Positions 17,261 to 24,198 of a stretch of DNA of 64,000 nucleotides are shown one piece after another. Source of the stretch: JAXHUH01 sp034211175 (GTDB lineage Bacteria; Actinomycetota; Acidimicrobiia; Acidimicrobiales; CAIXPF01). The position numbers and the translations under genes were made by a program. The first letter of the stretch is position 1; each line of letters begins with the position of its first letter. Under the pieces are notes generated by a model. The model ran no database searches. It worked only from the letters and a program-made list of their open reading frames with translations, and was not told where the DNA came from. The stretch is from NCBI GenBank assembly GCA_034211175.1, contig JAXHUH010000051.1, positions 1 through 64,000 on the forward strand, written 5' to 3'.

Positions 17261-17458
17261 GTGGTGCAGGTCAGGATCTTCTCGACGCCGACATCCAACC
17301 GCCGACCGCGCTTCGACGTGCTCGAGCGGCGGGTCAACGCATGGATGGCGGAGCACCCGGACGTGACCGTGCACGCGGTCCAACCGGTCGCACAGCCGGG
17401 TTTCGGCTGGGGTCACATCGCGGTCGCCGTCGTCCACGACGGACCGGCGTCCACCTGA
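17261..17458 (+). CDS. Small conserved hypothetical protein
   Basis: 65 residues. GTG 17261 follows GGAGGAGCACGA, a strong ribosome binding site, which supports a real gene despite its size. The sequence is VQVRIFSTPTSNRRPRF, then a helix (DVLERRVNAWMAEHP) and a strand pair ending GHIAVAVVHDG: a beta-alpha-beta arrangement. No catalytic motif is visible. Function unknown. Transcribed ahead of the zinc-ribbon protein gene. Confidence 0.65.
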   Translation: MVQVRIFSTPTSNRRPRFDVLERRVNAWMAEHPDVTVHAVQPVAQPGFGWGHIAVAVVHDGPAST

Positions 17459-17547
17459 GCGGAGTGGTCGAGGGAGCCGAGCGCGCGACCGCGGCCCACG
17501 CAGTGCGCCAGGAGATCGAGCGGGGGCCGAATCGGTAAGGTCGGCGC

Positions 17548-17925
17548 GTGCAGTGCCCGGTGTGCGACGTGACGTTGTCGATCAGCTCCCGCGAGGGTGT
17601 CGAGATCGACTTCTGCCCCCAGTGCCGCGGCGTGTGGCTCGACCGCGGCGAGCTCGACAAGATCATCGACCGGGCCGGCGCGGTCCTCGAGGCCGCGCAG
17701 GTCTCGCCGCCGCCGGTGCCCGCGCCCCGCTACGACGATCGCCGACCACCCGAGCCGCGCTACGACGACCGCTTCCGTGACGATCGCCGGCCTCCCGAGC
17801 CGCGCTACGACGATCGCTACCGGGATGATCGTCATCGGGACGACCGGTACGACGACCGCTACCGGGGCAAGAAGCGCAAGAAGAAGAGCAAGTTCGACTT
17901 CCTCGAGGACCTGTTCGACCTCTGA
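17548..17925 (+). CDS. Zinc-ribbon (zf-TFIIB) protein with charged RYDD repeats
   Basis: 125 residues from GTG 17548. Residues 1-42 are a zf-TFIIB zinc ribbon: CPVCD and CPQCRGVWLDRGELDKI supply the two Cys pairs. Residues 50-105 are a low-complexity tail of repeated RRPPEPRYDDR / RYDDRYRDDR phrases, then a lysine cluster GKKRKKKSKF and an acidic-hydrophobic end (DFLEDLFDL). Such proteins are common in bacteria and unassigned; the tail suggests nucleic-acid or multivalent protein contacts, which is inference. Confidence 0.88.
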   Translation: MQCPVCDVTLSISSREGVEIDFCPQCRGVWLDRGELDKIIDRAGAVLEAAQVSPPPVPAPRYDDRRPPEPRYDDRFRDDRRPPEPRYDDRYRDDRHRDDRYDDRYRGKKRKKKSKFDFLEDLFDL

Positions 17926-17946
17926 GGGCACGCCGGGACGTGCCCT
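17925..17946. terminator. Bidirectional hairpin between convergent genes
   Basis: An 8-bp inverted repeat AGGGCACG/CGTGCCCT with a 6-base loop sits at the junction of the converging zinc-ribbon gene and the gene at 17952-18548. It begins at the last base of the zinc-ribbon stop codon. Confidence 0.55.
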
Positions 17947-17951
17947 GGTGG

Positions 17952-18548
17952 TCAGGGGCCGAGCTCCTCGAACGCTCGCCGGGTGGCCTCCAGCTCGTGG
18001 GTCGTCTCGTCCAGCTCGACGAGGGCCCGGTCGAGGCCGTCCGTGCGGCCCGCCCCGGCTGCGAGCTCCGCGGCCCGGGCCACGACCGCACCGAGGCGGG
18101 CGTCGAGCAACCGGAGTCGGCCGTCGACGTCCTCGACCGAGTTCTGCAGCCGCTGCACCGACGCGTGCCGCTGGGCCAGCGCCTCGACCTGCTCGGTCAG
18201 GCCCCCGGTGTCCCGGCCCGCATCGGTCGCGGCGGCGAGGCGGCGACGGGCGGCCTTGAGCTCGTCCATCGCCCGTCGCGGATCGAGGCTAGCGACCGTC
18301 CGCTCGGCGACGTCGGCCCGACCGACCAGGTCCCATGTCGCGAGCACACCGGCGTCGACGCGCTCGGCCAGCTCGCCGAGCCGGTCACGGAACGGGCCGT
18401 GCCCGAGGCGGTCCCGCACAGCGGTGAACTGGGCGCGGTGGGCGAGGGCCCGGTCGACGGCGCCCCGCCAGCGGGCCGGAGCCAGCTCGGGCCGGACGTG
18501 TTCGAGGGGGTCGCGTTCGCGGCGACGTCGCAGCACCCGCCGAGCCAA
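17952..18548 (-). CDS. Coiled-coil hypothetical protein
   Basis: 198 residues, rich in Arg, Leu, Ala and Glu. Most of it is predicted helix: RWRGAVDRALAHRAQF, MDELKAARRRLAAAT, VQRLQNSVEDVDGRLRLLDARL and ALVELDETTHELEATRRAFEEL read as heptad coiled coils. No signal peptide or membrane segment. The start is a TTG at 18548; a GTG five codons in (18536) is as likely. I do not recognise a named family; a structural or scaffolding role is only a guess. Confidence 0.65.
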   Translation of the reverse strand: MARRVLRRRRERDPLEHVRPELAPARWRGAVDRALAHRAQFTAVRDRLGHGPFRDRLGELAERVDAGVLATWDLVGRADVAERTVASLDPRRAMDELKAARRRLAAATDAGRDTGGLTEQVEALAQRHASVQRLQNSVEDVDGRLRLLDARLGAVVARAAELAAGAGRTDGLDRALVELDETTHELEATRRAFEELGP

Positions 18549-18623
18549 CCACGCGCACCGGTCGTCTGCACGCCGGCCCGGCTCGGACTTGCCGGCCGGA
18601 CCGGAGCGCGGCGTTCCGGAAAG

Positions 18624-18657
18624 TGAGGGTCAGGGCAGCATGAGGGTCAGGGCAGCG
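18624..18657. repeat. 17-bp tandem duplication over the SQR-like gene's stop codon
   Basis: TGAGGGTCAGGGCAGC followed by one variable base occurs twice back to back (18624-18640 and 18641-18657). The stop codon of the SQR-like gene (18647-18649, minus strand) lies in the second copy, so its 3' end including the stop has been duplicated downstream. Confidence 0.85.
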
Positions 18658-19855
18658 ACACGTACCCGTGGCGGGCCTTCCAGAGGAAGTACTTCTCGAA
18701 GGCCAGCTTCATGGCGTGCGACTGGGGGCCGGGCACGAGGGCGCTGTGCTTGCGGGGCGGCAGCATCTTGTCGGCCAGGATGAGCACCCCGTTGTTGCCG
18801 GCGTCGAGCACGCACACCGCGGGGATGTCGCCGAAGGTCTTGTGGTCCGGCGGGTCCTCACCGCGGATCTGGGCAACGATGTTGTGCGCGGCGACGTGGG
18901 CCATCTGCTCGGTCGGCAGCCCGGTCTTGGGGATGCCGACGGCGTGGGCCGTCTGCCACGGCACCTGGACGGCGGCGGCGATGCCGACCGCGTAGACCTC
19001 GTCGTGCGCCTCGGTCTGATAGGTGTCGCGCACCTTCACGTAGCCCTTGGCGTCCGCGATGTCGGGGGTGTCGCGGATGACGTCCTGGCCGAGGAACGGC
19101 GGCACGATCATGGCGTACGCGTTGTCGAGCGTCGTGCCGTCCTCGAGCACGACCCGGCCCTCGTCGACGTGGGAGATCGCGGTGTCGACGACCGAGTCGA
19201 TCTTCTCCTTGCGCATGAACATCCCGAGCAGCTGCTCGCCATGGGGCAGCCCGCCGATGCCGAAGTGGCCGAGCTCGGGCTCGGGGGTGACGTACGTGAG
19301 CTTCACCCGACGCTTCAGACCGGCCTTGCGGAGCTGGTGCGAGACGTTGAACAGGTACTCGTACGCGGCGCCGAAGCACCCGGCCCCCTCGGTCGCGCCG
19401 ACGACGATGTCGCCGGGCTCGTCGAGGAACCGTCGCCAGCCCTCGCCGGCCCTGATGGCGTCGGGCAGGGTCGTGATCGTGTACGCGTGGCCCTTCTCGC
19501 CGAGGCCGGGCACCGCGTCCATGTCGTTGCGGTAGCCGGTGGCGATGACCAGGTAGTCGTAGGAGAACGTGCCCGCGGTCGTCTCGACCTTGCGGGTGGC
19601 GAGGTCGAGCGAGGTCGCCTCGCCGTGACGGAAGTCGACCCCGTGGGAGTCGAACGTCGGATCCAGCGGGAACGTGATGTCGTCGGCCTTGCGCTTGCCG
19701 AACGGCAGCCAGATGAGCGACGGGTTGAACAGGAACCGGTCGGACGCGGACACGACGGTGACGTCGACGTCGTCCTCCAGCTCCTTCTTCACCGCGAGCG
19801 CCGCCGTGAGACCCCCGAAGTTGCCTCCCAGGACGAGCACCTTGCTGCGCGACAT
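18647..19855 (-). CDS. NAD(P)/FAD-dependent oxidoreductase, sulfide:quinone oxidoreductase-like
   Basis: 402-residue two-dinucleotide-binding-domain flavoprotein. The N-terminal VLGGNFGGLTAAL is the FAD GxGxxG, DYLVIATGY is the second FAD motif, and GATEGAGCFGAAYEY precedes the second nucleotide fold; EVYAVGIAAAVQVPWQTAHAVGIPKTG places FAD-binding Asp/Gly near the end. This arrangement is that of sulfide:quinone oxidoreductases and flavocytochrome c sulfide dehydrogenases. Candidate redox Cys are Cys159-like in GAGCFGA and Cys in AVCVLDAG; the classic three-Cys set is not all evident. It would oxidise sulfide to persulfide/polysulfide and pass electrons to quinone. It lies downstream of the CstR-like gene on the same strand, 100 bases apart, presumably one operon under the operator at 20270. 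Confidence 0.82.
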   Translation of the reverse strand: MSRSKVLVLGGNFGGLTAALAVKKELEDDVDVTVVSASDRFLFNPSLIWLPFGKRKADDITFPLDPTFDSHGVDFRHGEATSLDLATRKVETTAGTFSYDYLVIATGYRNDMDAVPGLGEKGHAYTITTLPDAIRAGEGWRRFLDEPGDIVVGATEGAGCFGAAYEYLFNVSHQLRKAGLKRRVKLTYVTPEPELGHFGIGGLPHGEQLLGMFMRKEKIDSVVDTAISHVDEGRVVLEDGTTLDNAYAMIVPPFLGQDVIRDTPDIADAKGYVKVRDTYQTEAHDEVYAVGIAAAVQVPWQTAHAVGIPKTGLPTEQMAHVAAHNIVAQIRGEDPPDHKTFGDIPAVCVLDAGNNGVLILADKMLPPRKHSALVPGPQSHAMKLAFEKYFLWKARHGYVSLP

Positions 19856-19900
19856 CGTCGCTCCTCTCGTCGGCTGCCCACGCGGGCTCCGACCCGGAGC

Positions 19901-19962
19901 CCGCTAGGCGGTGCTTCCGCTCTCCGCCGCTAGGCGGTGCTTCCGCTCTCCGCCGCTAGGCG
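19901..19962. repeat. 26-bp tandem repeat spanning the cstR-like stop codon
   Basis: A 26-bp unit (19901-19926, 19927-19952, then ten bases of a third copy) begins CCGCTAGGCGGTGC. On the minus strand every copy contains TAG; the one at 19956-19958 is the stop of the CstR-like gene. The repeat occupies the gap between that gene and the SQR-like start. Confidence 0.88.
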
Positions 19963-20225
19963 AGCTTCATGAACATCTTCTCGATCGTCTCGATCGGGTA
20001 CCCGGCCTCGGCCGCCGCCTCCGGGTTGGTGAGGCAGTAGGAGAGGCCCGCGGCGACGAGCTTGAAGCCGACCTGCTCCAGCGCCCGGGACGCCGCGCTC
20101 ACCTGGGTGACCACGTCACGGCACTCTCGGCCCTCGTCGAGCATCCGCTCGATGCCGGCCAGCTGGCCGCTCACGCGGTGCAGGCGCCTGCGGGCGTCGT
20201 CGACCACCTCGGCCGGCAGCTCCAT
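19956..20225 (-). CDS. CsoR/CstR-family repressor, probable persulfide sensor (CstR type)
   Basis: 89-residue all-helical DUF156 protein. It has the family opening (RRRLHRVSGQLAGIERMLDEGRECRDVVTQVSA by position: helix 1-2 about residues 11-42) and Cys35 and Cys64, spaced 29 residues as in CsoR Cys36/Cys65 and CstR Cys31/Cys60. The copper-ligand His of CsoR (four residues before the second Cys) is Gly60 here, so Cu(I) co-ordination is incomplete and the Cys-Cys persulfide-sensing CstR class fits better. Start: ATG 20225, nine bases after GAAGGA; ATG 20234 is an alternative. The adjacent SQR-like gene and operator-like TACCC-N4-GGGTA sites support a sulfide-stress role. Confidence 0.85.
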   Translation of the reverse strand: MELPAEVVDDARRRLHRVSGQLAGIERMLDEGRECRDVVTQVSAASRALEQVGFKLVAAGLSYCLTNPEAAAEAGYPIETIEKMFMKLA

Positions 20226-20269
20226 CGCGATCATTCCTTCTCGCTCGGGTGGCCCCGCTGCTCGCGGGG

Positions 20270-20283
20270 TACCCCGGAGGGTA
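20270..20283. promoter_or_regulatory. CsoR/CstR-type operator upstream of the cstR-like gene
   Basis: TACCC-CGGA-GGGTA, an inverted repeat with 4-base spacer, 45 bases upstream of the cstR-like start. It overlaps a 10-bp perfect palindrome GGGGTACCCC (20266-20275). G-tract palindromes flanked by TA are typical for CsoR-family operators. Confidence 0.72.
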
Positions 20284-20353
20284 TCCGGCGCCACTCGGGC
20301 GTTGTGTCCGCTCCCGGCGTCGTCCCGGGGTGGCCCTTGTGGGGTGTCCGGGG

Positions 20354-20680
20354 TCATTCGGTGTCGGCGGCGTCCTCGTGGTGGAGCAGCGCGGTCACCA
20401 GGAACGCCAGGCTGCCGAAGAACGGCCCGCCCACGATCGCCGGCCAGATGGCGACGGCGGCCGCGACCCCGGCGCCGAGACCGACGCCCATGCCGATGCC
20501 CCACGCGATCACGAACACCAGGAAGAAGCCGGCGACGGCGCCGTGCACGAGCGCATCGGACGCCTCACGGTCGGAGAGCACGACGACATCGCCGTGGATG
20601 GCGTCCGCGTGCTCGTCGTCGGGTTCGACCACCGCAGGGCCCTCCGGGGCGGGTGGGACCTCGGTCAGGGTGTCGGTCAT
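20354..20680 (-). CDS. Small membrane protein of the persulfide regulon
   Basis: 108 residues. Residues 1-40 are acidic and cytoplasmic-looking (PDDEHADAIHGDVVVLSDREAS). Two or three hydrophobic segments follow: AVAGFFLVFVIAWGIGMGVGLGAGVAAAVAIWPAIVGG (split by glycines) and FFGSLAFLVTALL, then HHEDAADTE. No Cys. Family not recognised. ATG 20680 is preceded by GGAGGGAG seven bases away. It is divergent from the PIG-L gene and shares with it the operator at 20722, so it likely belongs to the same stress response, perhaps as a membrane transport or stress component (inference). Confidence 0.7.
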   Translation of the reverse strand: MTDTLTEVPPAPEGPAVVEPDDEHADAIHGDVVVLSDREASDALVHGAVAGFFLVFVIAWGIGMGVGLGAGVAAAVAIWPAIVGGPFFGSLAFLVTALLHHEDAADTE

Positions 20681-20721
20681 GGGGATGCTCCCTCCGCGTG
20701 TGACGCTCGTCGTCCACGGTG

Positions 20722-20735
20722 TACCCCCAGGGGTA
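20722..20735. promoter_or_regulatory. CsoR/CstR-type operator between divergent genes
   Basis: TACCC-CCAG-GGGTA has the same half-sites and spacing as the sites at 20270 and 21528. It lies between the divergent small membrane protein (start 20680) and PIG-L deacetylase (start 20808), positioned to repress both. Confidence 0.75.
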
Positions 20736-20807
20736 TGGTGGCCAGGGTCCTTCGACCGTGATCCGTCGCCGTTCGGACGATCGGACGGTTTCGAGAAGGG
20801 ATCGACC

Positions 20808-21524
20808 ATGAGAGACGCGCTGCCGGAGGAGCTGGCGGGGTTGCGCTCGCCCGTCGTCGTGGTGGCCCACCCCGACGACGAGTCGTTCGGCCTCGGCGCC
20901 GTCGTCGCCTCCCTGGTCGACGGCGGCGCGTCGGTCGCGCAGATCTGCCTGACCAGGGGGGAGGCGTCCACGCTCGGCGTCACGCGCGCGTCGACCGGTG
21001 CCGACCCGACCGCGCCGCTGGCGTCGAGACGGGCCAACGAGCTGGAGCGGGCCGCGGCTGCGCTCGGCATCGGCCCGATCGTCACCGCGGCGCACGCCGA
21101 CGGACACCTGGCGGAGGTCGACCCCGATGCGCTCGTCTCGGAGGTCGTGCACCATGCGATGCGTCTCGGGGCCGACGGGTTCGTCGTGTTCGACTCCGAT
21201 GGCATCACCGGTCATCCCGATCACCGCGCCGCCACCCGCGCCGCACTCGGCGCCGCGGCGCACCTCGACGTGCCGGTGGTGGCGTGGACCGTGCCGACGT
21301 CGGTCGCCGAGACGCTCAACGCCGAGCTCGGCACGGGGTTCGTCGGCCGGGCCGACGACGAGGTCGACGTGCGGCTCCGGGTGGACCGGACGCGCCAGCT
21401 CGAGGCGATCGCGTGCCATCGGAGCCAGTCCGGCGACAACGCCGTGCTGTGGCGCCGACTGGAGCTGATGGGTGAGACCGAGGCGCTGCGCTGGCTCCGC
21501 CGTCCCCCGGCCGCCGCGTCGTAG
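20808..21524 (+). CDS. PIG-L family deacetylase (MshB/Mca/LmbE-like)
   Basis: 238-residue zinc-dependent deacetylase. VVVAHPDDESFGLG supplies the HPDD motif (His and Asp zinc ligands plus the general base Asp), and GITGHPDHRAAT supplies the second zinc His. Family members deacetylate GlcNAc-inositol in mycothiol synthesis (MshB), cleave mycothiol S-conjugates (Mca), or act in bacillithiol synthesis. ATG 20808 follows GAAGGG. Its promoter carries a CstR-type operator and it is followed by a similarly controlled thioredoxin, which favours a thiol-related substrate over a cell-wall or antibiotic one; this is inference from context. The 3' end is 112 bases before the thioredoxin start. Confidence 0.87.
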   Translation: MRDALPEELAGLRSPVVVVAHPDDESFGLGAVVASLVDGGASVAQICLTRGEASTLGVTRASTGADPTAPLASRRANELERAAAALGIGPIVTAAHADGHLAEVDPDALVSEVVHHAMRLGADGFVVFDSDGITGHPDHRAATRAALGAAAHLDVPVVAWTVPTSVAETLNAELGTGFVGRADDEVDVRLRVDRTRQLEAIACHRSQSGDNAVLWRRLELMGETEALRWLRRPPAAAS

Positions 21525-21526
21525 GA

Positions 21527-21542
21527 ATACCCCACGGGGTAT
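21527..21542. promoter_or_regulatory. CsoR/CstR-type operator upstream of thioredoxin
   Basis: ATACCCCACGGGGTAT is a near-perfect 16-bp palindrome containing TACCC-N4-GGGTA at 21528-21541. It begins three bases after the PIG-L stop, 94 bases upstream of the thioredoxin ATG, suggesting that thioredoxin also has its own repressed promoter. Confidence 0.77.
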
Positions 21543-21635
21543 ATCGGTTGGTAGATGTGGAGAGGCGCCCGACCGGCGCCGATGATCCACGACGCGAGTC
21601 GTGAACCCCACACGCCATCACCGGGAGGCCCCGAG

Positions 21636-22013
21636 ATGGGCACCGTCGCCCTGACCGAATCCACGTTCCAGGACACGATCGAGAAGGACGGCATCGTCCT
21701 CGTCGACTGGTGGGCGGAGTGGTGCGGCCCGTGTCGCATGTTCGCCCCGGTGTTCGAGCAGGCATCCCAGGAGAACGAGGACATCGTCTTCGGCAAGATC
21801 GACACCGAGGCCGAGCAGGGCCTCGCCGGCATGGCCCAGATCATGTCGATCCCCACGCTGATGGCGTTCCGCGACGGCATCCTCGTGTTCTCCCAGCCCG
21901 GTGCACTGCCGAAGGCGTCGCTCGACGACCTCATCGGCAAGGTCCGCGAGCTCGACATGGACGAGGTGCGCGCCACCATCGCCGAGCGCCAGGCCTCCGG
22001 CGCCCAGAGCTGA
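21636..22013 (+). CDS. trxA: Thioredoxin
   Basis: 125-residue thioredoxin. The active site WCGPC is at residues 29-33 in LVDWWAEWCGPCRMFAPVF, and the cis-proline loop is IMSIPTLMAFRDG. It has a slightly long C-terminal helix (LDDLIGKVRELDMDEVRATIAERQ). It reduces disulfides and persulfides in the cytoplasm using thioredoxin reductase, which is not in the window. ATG 21636 follows GGGAGGCCCCGAG. The CstR-type operator 94 bases upstream links it to the persulfide regulon; thioredoxins efficiently remove protein persulfides, in line with that. A strong hairpin ends the unit. Confidence 0.93.
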   Translation: MGTVALTESTFQDTIEKDGIVLVDWWAEWCGPCRMFAPVFEQASQENEDIVFGKIDTEAEQGLAGMAQIMSIPTLMAFRDGILVFSQPGALPKASLDDLIGKVRELDMDEVRATIAERQASGAQS

Positions 22014-22033
22014 ACGACCCGCCACGCCGCCCG

Positions 22034-22069
22034 ACCGCCCGGGCCCGGGACCACCCGGGCCCGGGCGGT
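22034..22069 (+). terminator. Strong hairpin terminator after thioredoxin
   Basis: A perfect 16-bp G/C stem (22034-22049 with 22054-22069) and 4-base loop, 20 bases after the thioredoxin stop. No T-tract follows, as is usual for high-GC actinobacterial terminators. Confidence 0.75.
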
Positions 22070-22206
22070 GGCGCGCTCGCCGGGGCGTCCCGCCGGTCGG
22101 TGGCGGCGCGCCGACTCGGGCGCGGGCACGTCCGGGTCGCACGAACATCCCGTGAACGGGGCCATCGGCTCTGGCGGGCGGCGCCAGAAGGTGAGACGCT
22201 CGTCAC

Positions 22207-22596
22207 ATGACAGCGAGAACCGGCACCGGTCCGATCGCCATGGCGGCCGACGAGGTCCGGTCGCTTCCCGAGGAGCGGTTGGGTGATCTCGCCGGGGTCG
22301 CCAACCGGGTGACCTGGCGGAGCCAGTCGTCCATGGCCGGGGTGCTCACCCTCGACGCCGGTCATCGGCTCGGGACGCACGCCCATCGGGAGAACCACCA
22401 CCACATGTGGGTGGTCGAGGGCCATGCGGAGATCCTCGGGCGGCGTCTCGGCCCGGGCTCCTATGTCCACGTGCCGAGCGGGGTGGACCACGACATCGAC
22501 GCCTCGTCGACCGAGGGCTGCACGGTGTTCTACCTGTACCTGCACGCCGGCGAGGACGGGGGCTCCGCGGCGCCGACGGACCTCCGGCCCTGGTGA
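22207..22596 (+). CDS. Cupin-domain protein
   Basis: 129-residue single-domain cupin. Motif 1 is GHRLGTHAHRENHHHMWVVEGHAEI (His, His, Glu-like metal ligands) and motif 2 GPGSYVHVPSGVDHDI (final His). It is a small beta-barrel that binds a metal and either a ligand or a substrate. Start ATG 22207 with GAAGGTGAG nine bases upstream. It stands alone between the thioredoxin terminator and the next gene. Function (sensor, dioxygenase or isomerase) cannot be assigned. Confidence 0.85.
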   Translation: MTARTGTGPIAMAADEVRSLPEERLGDLAGVANRVTWRSQSSMAGVLTLDAGHRLGTHAHRENHHHMWVVEGHAEILGRRLGPGSYVHVPSGVDHDIDASSTEGCTVFYLYLHAGEDGGSAAPTDLRPW

Positions 22597-22637
22597 CGGC
22601 GATCGACCGCGGCGAGGATCGGGAACGGAGGAGGTCG

Positions 22638-23090
22638 GTGGACGTGTGGGGCAGATGGCGGCGTCGTCGGGAGTCGGGTCGGGGTGGTCGCACCCCGGGG
22701 GGTCGTCAGCTCGTCGGTGAGTGCCGCTCGTTCCTGCACGGTCGCTACGCCGAGCGCCTCGTGAGCCGTCAGGTGGTCGTGCCCCCGTGGGCGTGGCTCA
22801 ACGTCCTCGCCCACGGCACGCTGCACGACCTGCGCGGCGTCGACGACCGGCTCGGGGCCCGGCGAGATCCGCAGCGGTGGGGCCAGGCCCGCGCCTACCT
22901 CGCCGGCGAGGTGCTCGCCGCCGTCGGCTGCGACGACGAGGCGCTGGCCGCCCTGCAGCGCAACGTGCTCGTCCCCATCGAGCTCGACCTCGCCATGCTC
23001 CCCCGGGAGACCGCCCCCGAGCCCCGCGACGTCGTCGGCCGGGTCCTCGCCGAGCTCGACGCCTTCCGCCGCTCGCGCGCCGGCAGCTGA
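22638..23090 (+). CDS. Hypothetical protein
   Basis: 150 residues from GTG 22638, which is preceded by GGAGGAGGTC. The N-terminal 30 residues are very basic (WGRWRRRRESGRGGR). The rest is helical: QLVGECRSFLHGRYAERLV, VPPWAWLNVLAHGTLHDLRGVDD, RWGQARAYLAGEVLAAVGCDDEALAAL, and VVGRVLAELDAFRRSR. I do not recognise the family. It ends 6 bases before the Gfo/Idh gene, so co-translation in one operon with that gene is likely. An in-frame start further upstream overlaps the cupin and is improbable. Confidence 0.6.
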   Translation: MDVWGRWRRRRESGRGGRTPGGRQLVGECRSFLHGRYAERLVSRQVVVPPWAWLNVLAHGTLHDLRGVDDRLGARRDPQRWGQARAYLAGEVLAAVGCDDEALAALQRNVLVPIELDLAMLPRETAPEPRDVVGRVLAELDAFRRSRAGS

Positions 23091-23096
23091 GCCGCG

Positions 23097-24155
23097 GTGG
23101 TCGTCCGCGTCGGCTTCTACGGGGCCGGCCTCATCAGCGCGATGCACACCCGCCTCCTCGTCACCGCCGGGCTGCCCTACGAGATCGTCGCCGTCCACGA
23201 CCCGGACCGGTCCCGCGCCGAGCGCTTCGCCCACGACCACGGCGCCCGGGTGGCCGGGCCCGAGGAGCTGGTGGAGCTGGTCGACGCCGTCTACGTCACG
23301 GCCTGGACGTCCGAGCACGCGCGGCTCGTCGCCGCGGCGGCGGCGCGGGGCCGGGCCGTGTTCTGCGAGAAGCCGCTGGCGTTCGACGCACCGGCGGCCG
23401 AGGCCATCGTCGCCTCCGCGGCCGGGGTCGTGAACCAGGTCGGGCTGATCCTGCGCGCGCTGCCGACGTTCCGCTGGGTGCGCCACCTCCTGGCCGACGA
23501 CCGGGCCGGGCCGGTGATGGGTGTCGTCTTCCGGGACGACCAGTACCTGCCGACCCAGGGCATGTACGGCTCGACGTGGCGGGCGGACCCGGCGCGGGCC
23601 GGGCGCGGCGCCCTGCTCGAGCACTCGATCCACGACGCCGACATCCTCCAGTGGCTGCTCGGCCCGGCGGTGTCGGTCAGCGGGCGGACCCGGGAGGTGC
23701 ACGGGCTCGACCGGATCGACGACGTCGCCGCAGCCACGATCACGTTCCGCTCCGGCGCCATCGCTCAGCTGCTGTCGGTGTGGCACGACGTGCTCGAACG
23801 GCCGAGCAACCGACGCGTCGAGGTGCTGTGCGCCCGTCTCCACGTCACGATCCACGACGAGTTCGCCGGACCGGTGACCTGGCGGTTCACCGGTGAGCCG
23901 GAGGAGACGCGGACCGCGGAGGAGCTCGTGGACCTGGTGCGCTCGGTCGAGCGCGACGATCCCGGGCCAACGACCGGCGTTCCGGCCCGGCCGATCTTCA
24001 ACCCGGCCACGTCGTTCCTGCGCGCCGTGCGCGACGGCGGCACGGCCGAACCGCCGCTCGCCGCCGCCGTGGCGGCCCACCACCTCGTCGATGCCATCGA
24101 CGCGTCGGCCGAGGCGGGCGGTCGACCGACCGACGTCGCGGCGCCGCGCCCCTGA
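23097..24155 (+). CDS. Gfo/Idh/MocA family oxidoreductase
   Basis: 352-residue NAD(P)-dependent sugar or inositol dehydrogenase-like protein from GTG 23097. The Rossmann fold starts VRVGFYGAGLISAMHTRLL, with AVHDPDRSRAERFA for the second strand and YVTAWTSEHARLV; the family EKPLA motif is present (VFCEKPLAFDAPAAE). The C-terminal domain has RGALLEHSIHDADILQWLLG, matching the family D-x-x-H-D catalytic segment. Position just upstream of an amylosucrase suggests a sugar substrate. Substrate and cofactor preference are open. Confidence 0.9.
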   Translation: MVVRVGFYGAGLISAMHTRLLVTAGLPYEIVAVHDPDRSRAERFAHDHGARVAGPEELVELVDAVYVTAWTSEHARLVAAAAARGRAVFCEKPLAFDAPAAEAIVASAAGVVNQVGLILRALPTFRWVRHLLADDRAGPVMGVVFRDDQYLPTQGMYGSTWRADPARAGRGALLEHSIHDADILQWLLGPAVSVSGRTREVHGLDRIDDVAAATITFRSGAIAQLLSVWHDVLERPSNRRVEVLCARLHVTIHDEFAGPVTWRFTGEPEETRTAEELVDLVRSVERDDPGPTTGVPARPIFNPATSFLRAVRDGGTAEPPLAAAVAAHHLVDAIDASAEAGGRPTDVAAPRP

Positions 24156-24198
24156 TCACCGCAGGTGAGGTGGCCGACCGGGTGGCGCCGCGCCGATC

